Assembly (NCBI RefSeq): GCF_000314975.1
Contig: NZ_BAEN01000059.1
Span: forward strand, 1-64,000
DNA from: Aliiglaciecola lipolytica E3
GTDB lineage: Bacteria; Pseudomonadota; Gammaproteobacteria; Enterobacterales; Alteromonadaceae
Direction: 5' to 3'
Length of the DNA: 64,000 nucleotides
Position numbers and translations under genes: made by a program. The notes below the pieces were generated by a model. That model was not told the origin of the DNA. It ran no database searches and saw only the letters and a program-made list of their open reading frames with translations. This document shows, piece after piece, positions 1 through 7,676 of this stretch (positions within the stretch are counted from its first letter, which is position 1; each line of letters opens with the position of its first letter).

Positions 1-20
1 GCCGCATAAGCGGCTTTTTT
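1..20 (+). terminator. Intrinsic terminator of a gene upstream of the window
   Basis: A GCCGC/GCGGC stem with an ATAA loop is followed at once by six T. It would end a plus-strand transcript entering from the left edge. The gene it serves is outside the window. Confidence 0.7.
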
Positions 21-56
21 ATTGTCTGTTGCAAAACTCCACTACAATCTCGATTC

Positions 57-242
57 TGTAGCGCGGGCTTCTGCCCTTGAAAACATCCACTGGCATAACT
101 ACCAGCCTACAATCATGAATCTGTAGCGCGGGCTTCAGCCCGTGAAATCCTCCACAGGCATAAATGCCAGCCTACAATCTCGATTTTGTAGCGCGGGCTT
201 CAGCCCGTGAAAGTCTTCCACTGGCATAAATGCCAGCCTACA
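57..242. repeat. Three tandem copies of a two-hairpin palindromic repeat (family A)
   Basis: Copies lie at 57-111, 122-176 and 187-242. Each begins TGTAG and ends CTACA, which are complementary. Inside are two hairpins: CGGGCTTCAGCCCG (mutated in the first copy) and TGGCATAAATGCCA (also mutated in the first copy). Short linkers resembling ATCTCGATTCTG separate them. The design resembles REP/BIME-type extragenic palindromes, which are often mobilised by RAYT transposases. No RAYT gene is in the window. Confidence 0.8.
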
Positions 243-259
243 AGGTTAAAAAATGATTA

Positions 260-1372
260 TTATTGAATTTTAAAATCCAACTGTACTTTCATATTTTTAG
301 CCATAACAGCTTGCCCATCTACAATTTTTGGCGCATAACGCCAATGTTCTAGCGCTTCAATTGCTTTATCGACGAATGCCGAACCGCCGTCTTCATCCAG
401 TTTCTTAATATTCTTGACGAATCCTGCTTGGTCAATATCGAACGCTAATACTACCCAACCATCTTTTCTTTGTCGTGCTTTCGACATTGGATAACTGGGC
501 GGGGTGCGGTACAAAGGAGTTGGCTCCATATCGTCATTCCAAGGTGTCATATGACCTATTGCGATACAGTGTTCAGTGGCCTGTTCAGATTTACCACTGC
601 GCTCATATAATTCTACAAGAGCAGCTCTTGATGCTAACTCGTATGGATGAGAGGTTTCTAATTCATCATCAATAACGGTAATCACAGTTTCATAATATTT
701 AATCGCCGACTGGGTGCGATTTTTAGCCGAATTATATTTTGCTAACAAAAATTGTACTTCAACAGTGCGAGAATCCTTTTCACCAACTGTTGCCAGTAAT
801 AACTCTTCTGTTTTTTCAAGGGTTCTAAATACGTGTCTAAAATGATGGCTGCTAACGGGTCCTTTAATTAATATTTTGCTTAACAGATAATACATGCTCG
901 CTTTGGCTTGTTTATCGTTTTCGTTAATGTTGTCGGCTATGTCAATGGCAGCATTGATGACAAACCGATATTTTTCTCTTTTTCGGTTAAAATTCATTGT
1001 GGTGTAGTGATCAGCTGTGGCTATTTGATCCAAAAGCGCTTGAAAGCGTTCCACTGAGTGTTCATCCTTGAGGGCAGCATAAGCATCCGCAACATTAGCA
1101 AGCGTTTCAAACGCCAGTTCTGGTTGTTTGTTAGCTGAATAGGCTAAACCTAAATTGTATTCTAGATTGATAGCATTTTCTGAATTTACACCATATCGTT
1201 CTTTTCCTAACTCCAGCGCTTGTTTGGCATAGACAACCGCAGATTGATGCTCTTCAGACGAAACCGCTTGATTATATTGCGCATATACATCCTGAAAAGT
1301 AGGCGTTTGAGCCAATGCGACGTTAGTCGATAAGGAGAGTAACAGCGATGGTACTAGTAGACATTTAAACAT
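260..1372 (-). CDS. Secreted TPR protein with C-terminal TonB domain
   Basis: A protein of about 370 residues. The ATG at 1372 is preferred over an upstream in-frame start because an AAGGA ribosome site precedes it and it opens directly into a signal peptide (MFKCLLVPSLLLSLSTNVALA). Helical, TPR-like repeats fill the middle. The last 85 or so residues match the TonB C-terminal fold, with YPMSKARQRKDGWVVLAFDI, then a G-F-V strand, a hydrophobic helix and an HWRYAP motif. Unlike a true TonB it has neither a retained membrane anchor nor a proline-rich spacer, so it is probably soluble in the periplasm and cannot itself contact ExbB/ExbD. It is flanked on both sides by family A repeats, so it is probably a separate transcription unit. 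Its role is unknown. Confidence 0.75.
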   Translation of the reverse strand: MFKCLLVPSLLLSLSTNVALAQTPTFQDVYAQYNQAVSSEEHQSAVVYAKQALELGKERYGVNSENAINLEYNLGLAYSANKQPELAFETLANVADAYAALKDEHSVERFQALLDQIATADHYTTMNFNRKREKYRFVINAAIDIADNINENDKQAKASMYYLLSKILIKGPVSSHHFRHVFRTLEKTEELLLATVGEKDSRTVEVQFLLAKYNSAKNRTQSAIKYYETVITVIDDELETSHPYELASRAALVELYERSGKSEQATEHCIAIGHMTPWNDDMEPTPLYRTPPSYPMSKARQRKDGWVVLAFDIDQAGFVKNIKKLDEDGGSAFVDKAIEALEHWRYAPKIVDGQAVMAKNMKVQLDFKIQ

Positions 1373-1449
1373 AAGTTCATCCTTGGGGTATGTTCGAGAA
1401 GAAAATGTACCATAGGAGAACAACGATTTATAGCCTAAAATCTCGATTC

Positions 1450-1541
1450 TGTAGCACGGGCTTCAGCCCGTGAAAACTTCCACTGGCATAAATGCCAGCC
1501 TACAATCTGGAATCTGTACTGCGGGCTTCAGCCCGTGAAAA
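1450..1541. repeat. Family A repeats, one full and one truncated copy
   Basis: A full copy (1450-1504) has both hairpins and the TGTAG/CTACA ends. A truncated copy (about 1515-1541) keeps only the CGGGCTTCAGCCCG-like first hairpin. They fill the gap between the TPR-TonB gene and the end of the Tat-protein gene. Confidence 0.8.
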
Positions 1542-1555
1542 CGAACCCTTTAGTA

Positions 1556-3154
1556 TCACGACATTGTGCCATTTACGATAGGTTCAAACGCGGTTAGGCT
1601 ATCCATCAAGGTACTGTTGCCTAATCCATTCGAAGGAAACATATTTGCGAAGTTACCTTGCTCACCGTGCAGCGCCATGTAGTTTAGTATGATCGTTTCT
1701 ACCAATAAATTTACGTTATTAGCAGCAGGTGTCGCGGCTGTTTCAACTGATGCATCACGGCGCATATAACCGATTTGTTGATGTTGCGCCTGTTGTTCTG
1801 GGGTCGCACCAATTAATTGCGGTGTGCCATTGGGGTTGTATACCAGAAAAAATGACGCAGCAGTCGACGAATTATCACCTGTCCACACGCCTTTACCGCG
1901 GCCATCAAGCGAATCATCAATCATCCCATTACTGGCAACTGACCCATCGCTGCATACATACATCATCAGCGGCACGCCTACGCGCGCAGCGTATTCGATA
2001 CAGGCTCCCATGCAGCGTCCCGCTCGTAAATCTCGCACTTCACCGACCATGCGATTTCCTGTGTGATAATCGAATCCGCCCATAGTAATGGTGCCTGCGC
2101 CGGCAAAACCGTTAATAACGAGTTTCATCACCGCGGCAGTTTTTCGAAACTCACTATCACTGTCAAATTCTTGCTGCGTGAACACGCCTGAAGGACCGAC
2201 AATATCGCCATCTAATTCCGGATCTAACGATGATGGATCACCGAAGCGATCAGTGATATCTGCACTTTTAACATATCCACATCGAACAAGATCTTTAATC
2301 ACGTCATCGGTCGTAATTTGGGTATTAACTCTACCTAACTTCATGTCACTGATGCGTTGAATGGATTCCATTACAGCCACCGAATCTTGCTGGCTCAATA
2401 AGCCTACCAAGTCTCCGGTATCAACTAATCCAGTCACATCCGAGGGACGGTCAATTTTGGTAGGGCGTTTAGCTGCATCAATCATTGACGCCGGTGACAT
2501 GCTATTGCCGCCTGAATCAGAGTTGCGTGAGCCAATTAGCGTCAGCAGCGAACCATCTGCTCCAACACGATTAATCCCATACATAGGATTGTGTGGATTA
2601 TTACCGGTATCATTTTCAGAACGAGCAGGAATAACTGCACCATTGATGTTGGCACGATTCACCGGATTCACTTTTTCTAAAATGCCGCGTAAATATGCAC
2701 TATCGGAATGAAATGCCAAGCCAAGTTCGTTATTGATGAAGTCGCTTAAACCCGTAGCAGGATTCATCACTGACGGAGCCATGTCACCGGGCAGGCCTAA
2801 CTTGCTGTATCCGCCGGTGCTAAGAAAGTCGAGTTGGCCGCCACGACCGCCTACTAAAACATTAGAACCCGCGATATTGGCACCGCCGGCCAAGTCAAAA
2901 CAGATGAACGGAATTTTTCCGGCCCCTTGAGTGGCAATCCCGCAACTGGCTTTCAAAGCCTCCAAATCACTTGATAGCGCGGCATTGGCATGTTTGGGGT
3001 TGGCAAACATACTAAATACTGAGCCAGCCATTACCGTGCCTAAACCCGCGGTAAAACCTTGAGAAATAAATTCCCTGCGCGTAACCGGTTTAGCATGATC
3101 GTCGTGTAGCAAAGGAGCATCGGCGGATAAGTTGTCAAATTTCTTGTTTTTCAT
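1556..3154 (-). CDS. Tat-exported DUF1501-like protein
   Basis: A protein of about 532 residues starting at the ATG at 3154, preceded by an AGG ribosome site. An in-frame GTG at 3169 is less likely. The N-terminus carries a twin-arginine motif (TRREF) followed by a Gly/Ala-rich hydrophobic stretch, so a Tat signal is clear and export in folded form is expected. The body starts FICFDLAGGANIAGSNVLV and contains Gly-rich and His-rich segments (GGFDYHTGNR) reminiscent of the DUF1501 family; that assignment is by general resemblance only. It is the last gene of a three-gene run, 22 bases after the LamG cytochrome gene. DUF1501 proteins usually accompany cytochrome-like partners, which fits. The activity is unknown. 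Confidence 0.7.
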   Translation of the reverse strand: MKNKKFDNLSADAPLLHDDHAKPVTRREFISQGFTAGLGTVMAGSVFSMFANPKHANAALSSDLEALKASCGIATQGAGKIPFICFDLAGGANIAGSNVLVGGRGGQLDFLSTGGYSKLGLPGDMAPSVMNPATGLSDFINNELGLAFHSDSAYLRGILEKVNPVNRANINGAVIPARSENDTGNNPHNPMYGINRVGADGSLLTLIGSRNSDSGGNSMSPASMIDAAKRPTKIDRPSDVTGLVDTGDLVGLLSQQDSVAVMESIQRISDMKLGRVNTQITTDDVIKDLVRCGYVKSADITDRFGDPSSLDPELDGDIVGPSGVFTQQEFDSDSEFRKTAAVMKLVINGFAGAGTITMGGFDYHTGNRMVGEVRDLRAGRCMGACIEYAARVGVPLMMYVCSDGSVASNGMIDDSLDGRGKGVWTGDNSSTAASFFLVYNPNGTPQLIGATPEQQAQHQQIGYMRRDASVETAATPAANNVNLLVETIILNYMALHGEQGNFANMFPSNGLGNSTLMDSLTAFEPIVNGTMS

Positions 3155-3176
3155 TTTATTACCTAACACTCTTAAA

Positions 3177-5645
3177 CTATTGAATTAACATTGCTGCGCT
3201 ACCAATAGTCGCTGCACAAGTTGCTTTTACTATGGTTTGGGTATAATTGGCATCACACACTTTATTGCCACTACAGTCGGTGAGTGTGTCGATTAAATTA
3301 TTAAGCTCACCACTCACTTGGTCGCGTTGCGGCTGTGTTGCCACTCCTTCGCCAATAACACGATCCAGTAATGGCGTAATGACCAGATTTCTATCCTGTT
3401 CGAAAAATGCGCTGTCCGCTGCTTGAGAAAAATCGAAGCCGCTAAAATAGTTATTACGCAGGCTAGTATTCTCTACTAATTGGTCACAATATTTGATTGC
3501 CATTTGGGTCACAGCCATTTGATTTGACGCTAAATAGCCATCGATATTAGTAACACTAGGAAGTTGTTGTTTTAGCTTTTCAAATGCTGCTTTTACTTCT
3601 GAGTTGCTGGTGGGAACACCTGTGATAACCGACAAACTGGCATTAATCTCAGCAAAATTACGTACTCCAATTTCTGCTTGAGGAGCTAAGTTGGCCGGCT
3701 GTGCAGGGGCTGGGGGATCAGCTTCAATCACTACGTTCGACGCATTGCCAAGCTGTTCAAAGGTTAAGAAAAATTCATCGGTTTCTGCCCCTTTTTCAAT
3801 CGCCACTGTAGTACCCAATCTAGACATCACTTGCCCTTCACCAGGGATATATTCAGTGCTATTGATTGTGACATCAAGATTTTGGAAAACTTGGCCGGTA
3901 GCTGCTTCACGACCATTAATGCCAATTCGCATACCTTGCATAGGTACGCTTGTGATACTGGCGTTGTCATCTAAAGAGATAAAAAATGGTTCTGCGAATA
4001 AATAACTGTAACTATCAAATTGGCTAACTTCTAACACCACATAACTCTGATCGATACCGGTATGCTGCGTAACGTTGAACAGCAAAAAGAATTTTTGACC
4101 AATCCCAGCATCAAAGTTTTGGGTGATTTGTTCGGCAGTTAAAGCACGATTATGCATAGCCACCATGCGGATAGACCCAGCCCAAGGGATGTCACCGGAT
4201 ACCTCATTGCCTAGTACAAAGGCATAGGTATCATTCCATTCATTAAAATTGCCGACATCAACATTGTCTGTTACCCCCGCATGGACACCGTTAACATAAA
4301 TTTGACGACCATTTATCGGATCATAGGTCACGACAACGTGCTGTAGGCTAGACTGCAATAATTCGTCATCATCATCTGTAGACAAGGCAGCTTCACCATT
4401 AGCATTTGTATTGCTAGTTCTGAGCATATAATCGTAATTGTACAGAGTTTGTCCAAGGGTAAAGTTGCGCGTTTGCGCTCCACCTGAATAACTGACAATT
4501 CGTGCGGGACCTTCTTGAGTTACGTTGGCAGGTACCACCCAAGCTTCGATTGACATTTCGCCAGTTGCGGTCAATAAGGTATGTAATTTCTTGCTGCTAG
4601 CGGTACTACCTTGCGCTTTACCATCAGTTAATTGTATTCCCCAGCCACCTATCCACGACACGTCGCCACTTAACGTCAAATCGATAGCCGGTTCTACACC
4701 ACTGGTATCAAATGCGGTTGTGCCCGTACCTGTTTTAAACTCCCATTTAGCGATTAAGTCGTTTTCAAATCTTCCACCACCGGTGGCTAGCGTTCCATCA
4801 AATAAGGTGAGCGCTTGACTGTTTACCAGTTCTGGTGCCAGTTCAGTCACATCGATACCGTCGGCCATTGCTTGAATTGCGGCAGTTAGATCTGCTGCAT
4901 CATCACTGCAATTACTCCAGCAATTGTGAAATTCATCTCTGATGCGTCCAACAAATCGCGACGACGCAGCATTGTCTAAATTCAATCTGGCCTTTGAAGC
5001 ATCGTATGCTTCATCAACATCACTAGATGCAAAGTAAGGCGATATCGGTATGGCAGCAGAATTCGTATGGCAACTAGCACAATAGGTTTCTAACAAGGGA
5101 TAAACCGTAGAAGCAAATAAAGCGCTGTCTTGGGGAAAGTTTTTATTCGCACCAGGGGATTTTTGCACTGGCGCTTCCAATTGTATTTCATTGGCGCTGA
5201 CTTCGGTGTCTGCCCAATTTGCAATCCAGATTGTCATAATATCGGCACATGCAGATGGGCTTGCCAGCCAACAATTATGGCCACCACCAACTTTAGTTAC
5301 CAAAGTTGACGTTTCTGGCTCTTCTAAATTGACCAAAGGGTTAGTCGCTGCATATGCCAGATTAATATCATCCGCTCGTGCAAATTCAGGAGATTGTCCA
5401 CCGTCTGTATGGCAGGCTCCACAACGTTCTGCACTGCTAATATTGTCCCATAAATTAAGTTTGTAGCGTTGCACGTCTTCCGTATTTGCTGGTGGTCCAG
5501 AATAAGTATCACCGGGTTGAGACGTCGGAGGTGGCGTTGGCGTTTGTTCAACGTTTGCTGGACTGCCACCACACGCGTTTAATATTGCAGTGAAGCTTAG
5601 AACAATTGTGAGTTGCGTCACACGGGAGATAATGAGTAATTTCAT
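3177..5645 (-). CDS. Lipoprotein with two c-type heme motifs and a LamG domain
   Basis: An 822-residue protein with an AAGGGAG ribosome site ahead of its ATG. The lipobox LNAC puts the lipidated cysteine at residue 25, followed by a Pro/Thr-rich linker. Two c-type heme sites are visible, CGACH at 75-79 and CASCH at 189-193, each followed by a similar segment containing an HNCW motif, so this half looks like a duplicated cytochrome module. Residues of about 305-515 form a LamG/concanavalin-like jelly roll (SIEAWV, YVNGV and a G-x-I-x-x-V-A-M-HNRALT ending). The C-terminal 300 residues are unassigned. It lies 2 bases after the upstream cytochrome gene and is surely cotranscribed. A surface-exposed electron-transfer or glycan-binding role is inference. 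Confidence 0.8.
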   Translation of the reverse strand: MKLLIISRVTQLTIVLSFTAILNACGGSPANVEQTPTPPPTSQPGDTYSGPPANTEDVQRYKLNLWDNISSAERCGACHTDGGQSPEFARADDINLAYAATNPLVNLEEPETSTLVTKVGGGHNCWLASPSACADIMTIWIANWADTEVSANEIQLEAPVQKSPGANKNFPQDSALFASTVYPLLETYCASCHTNSAAIPISPYFASSDVDEAYDASKARLNLDNAASSRFVGRIRDEFHNCWSNCSDDAADLTAAIQAMADGIDVTELAPELVNSQALTLFDGTLATGGGRFENDLIAKWEFKTGTGTTAFDTSGVEPAIDLTLSGDVSWIGGWGIQLTDGKAQGSTASSKKLHTLLTATGEMSIEAWVVPANVTQEGPARIVSYSGGAQTRNFTLGQTLYNYDYMLRTSNTNANGEAALSTDDDDELLQSSLQHVVVTYDPINGRQIYVNGVHAGVTDNVDVGNFNEWNDTYAFVLGNEVSGDIPWAGSIRMVAMHNRALTAEQITQNFDAGIGQKFFLLFNVTQHTGIDQSYVVLEVSQFDSYSYLFAEPFFISLDDNASITSVPMQGMRIGINGREAATGQVFQNLDVTINSTEYIPGEGQVMSRLGTTVAIEKGAETDEFFLTFEQLGNASNVVIEADPPAPAQPANLAPQAEIGVRNFAEINASLSVITGVPTSNSEVKAAFEKLKQQLPSVTNIDGYLASNQMAVTQMAIKYCDQLVENTSLRNNYFSGFDFSQAADSAFFEQDRNLVITPLLDRVIGEGVATQPQRDQVSGELNNLIDTLTDCSGNKVCDANYTQTIVKATCAATIGSAAMLIQ

Positions 5646-5647
5646 GC

Positions 5648-6901
5648 TTAACTCCCTTTACAGTAGTTGGCCGCATCAGCAAAGACACGCTTTATTTGAT
5701 AACCACTGTTTTTGAAGTTACCTACCATGGAATCTACTTGAGTCCAGTCATCGCCATCTTGCGGAGAGCGTAAACACACGTTTTTGAATACTTTTTTCAC
5801 TTGGCATTGGGCAAATTGTTCACTATGTGCCAGTTCTTGTCCCATGGTTTTAGCACCGCTACCTGAGCCGGGAAGGTTTTCATCCCAGCCTAGATTTTTA
5901 TTGATTCCAGCTCGCCAGTAGTTATCCCATTGGTCGTTTTGAATCACATAACCGTAAGGGAAATTATTGCTATTGATTTGATGTTTGGCGGTTACCCTAG
6001 ATCCGGTGATGGCATCGTTTTGGCCTGCCATGTTGTAACTTAATCGACCACTTAAACCATCCGGATCGGCATCTGAGTTATAACTGTATTCATAGTAGGC
6101 AAACGCTTGGGCCAATGGGTCCATTCCAGAGTGACAACCAATACAGGAGTTAAGAAATATCCGGCTATCACCCCCTGGACTGCGGCTGACGTCTTGACGA
6201 ATGCGGTCAGGCGCGCGACTGGTATCTTTTACACCTTCTAAATCTGTGCATAAATGATTCATCAAGGTAAATCGGAACATGGCGCGATTGGTACCATCTT
6301 TGAAAAACGATTTAGCTGCGGCGCGGGTGGTCATCACACCGGCCGTCGCGGTTTCTGGGAGTCCAGTGACTGCAGTTTGCGTTGTTGCTACCAGTGCTTG
6401 GCTAAGATCAATTTCTTGATCCTCTAATGCTTGATAGTGCTCATTATTATCCACGCCATAAGCTGGAATATTTAAGGCATTGTCACCGACATAAAGAATA
6501 TTACCGCTTAATACCAAACGAAAATCCACATCATCTCGGGCCATACCAATTACCGTGGCAGTATAATCATTTAGTGGCGCAAAAATGTCAGCTTCTTCAT
6601 TAGTCCAGGGCGTGACCCAATTTTTCAGCGTCACGTTGTAAAAAGCGGGATTATCCATAGCAATATACGCGGCTTCTATATTATCGCCTTGCTCAATCAA
6701 GTTTTGCATTTGCTCTAGGGTAGTGGCATCAGCGGGTACACCAGTAAGTCTGTCATGCATGCGTTTTGCTTGCTCGGTAGGTCCGGCAATTGCGGTTAGG
6801 TGAGTGAACATAGCGGCAACGGCGGCAAGTGTCACAATCTTACAAGGCAACCATCGAGAAATTAATCTGTGCGGTTCCTTTTTTGATACTACTGTTTTCA
6901 A
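5648..6901 (-). CDS. Secreted c-type cytochrome-like protein (DUF1588/DUF1585-like)
   Basis: A protein of about 417 residues. The TTG at 6901 is chosen because GAGGAG sits 7 bases upstream; the longer frame starts at another TTG (6916) that overlaps this ribosome site. A hydrophobic signal segment precedes an AIAGP cleavage region. The key motif is CIGCH at about 253-257 followed by SGMDPLAQAFAYYEYS, closely resembling the heme-binding C-x-x-CH-x-x-(I/M)-D-P-L pattern of the planctomycete-type DUF1588 family. The C-terminus resembles DUF1585 (a Phe-rich helix, then SGYQIKRVFADAANYC). It is the first gene of the minus-strand operon and divergent from the HzsA-like gene. The family call is by motif and not certain. 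Confidence 0.7.
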   Translation of the reverse strand: MKTVVSKKEPHRLISRWLPCKIVTLAAVAAMFTHLTAIAGPTEQAKRMHDRLTGVPADATTLEQMQNLIEQGDNIEAAYIAMDNPAFYNVTLKNWVTPWTNEEADIFAPLNDYTATVIGMARDDVDFRLVLSGNILYVGDNALNIPAYGVDNNEHYQALEDQEIDLSQALVATTQTAVTGLPETATAGVMTTRAAAKSFFKDGTNRAMFRFTLMNHLCTDLEGVKDTSRAPDRIRQDVSRSPGGDSRIFLNSCIGCHSGMDPLAQAFAYYEYSYNSDADPDGLSGRLSYNMAGQNDAITGSRVTAKHQINSNNFPYGYVIQNDQWDNYWRAGINKNLGWDENLPGSGSGAKTMGQELAHSEQFAQCQVKKVFKNVCLRSPQDGDDWTQVDSMVGNFKNSGYQIKRVFADAANYCKGS

Positions 6902-7676
6902 GCTCGCGCTCCTCAATACAATACTTCTAAAAATAGTCTAATTTGCCAGCAAGGGTAAATATGACAGTCTAGTATTGGGTGTTATTTTTTATACCCAACT
7001 TGGGTCTAATATAATGGTTTTTTGCCGTGCGTTATTGCCGGCAAATTGATGTTCTTGTATTGCAATATTGAATGCATCGAATACAGATCTTGACCAATAC
7101 AGCACATTTTAGACCATGCAAGTAAATATAAGGTATGCAGCGGTATTTATGTGAATTGTTGAGGCAAAGAATGGGAAAGTTGTCGTCAGAGAAGTACATC
7201 TTCATAGACAGTAAATACTAAATTTGTGGAGTAATTATGGAAAGTGACATTAAAACAGTAAGATAGATGGTTAAAAATGCCGAGTGTTAGGCGTGTATTA
7301 TTTGCTACACTTTACCCCTTAATTGCTTTTCATATATTTTTTTTGGCTTTATTGATGGTACTGATAGCGAACAAAAAACGTCAGTTAAGGTATTAAAAAT
7401 CATTACTATGCATTAAACACTAAGTTGTTTTATTGACAGCATAATGAAACACTTTAGTTCATGAAATACCGTTGAATTGTGGCTCAAATCAAATTGACCA
7501 ACTGTTGTATTGATGGGTATTAGCGAGTTGTCGTGAAGCAGAGACAGTTTAAAGTTATTTGCTATCGATAGATAATTAATACTTTTGAGCGTCCTAGGCA
7601 ATCAAAAAAAGTAAGCACCATTCCTGTCTAAATTTGGTGTTTTATACTTTACAATAATTAAGGTTCAGCGCTACAT
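6902..7676. promoter_or_regulatory. Divergent intergenic control region with TTGGGT inverted sites
   Basis: About 775 bases between two divergent heme-protein operons. TTGGGT occurs at 6975-6980, as ACCCAA at 6993-6998 and again as TTGGGT at 7000-7005, giving three half-sites in alternating orientation in 31 bases, about 75-105 bases upstream of the minus-strand start. This may be an operator. A weak minus-strand promoter could overlap it. On the plus side AT-rich TATACT (7643-7648) or TACAAT (7650-7655) could be the -10 of the 7677 gene. Nothing else could be identified; a 62-residue minus-strand frame at 7413-7601 has no gene-like features. Confidence 0.4.

Noticed and set aside
7413-7601. 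62-residue minus-strand open frame in the divergent control region
   Set aside because: No convincing ribosome site, family likeness or codon bias; probably chance.
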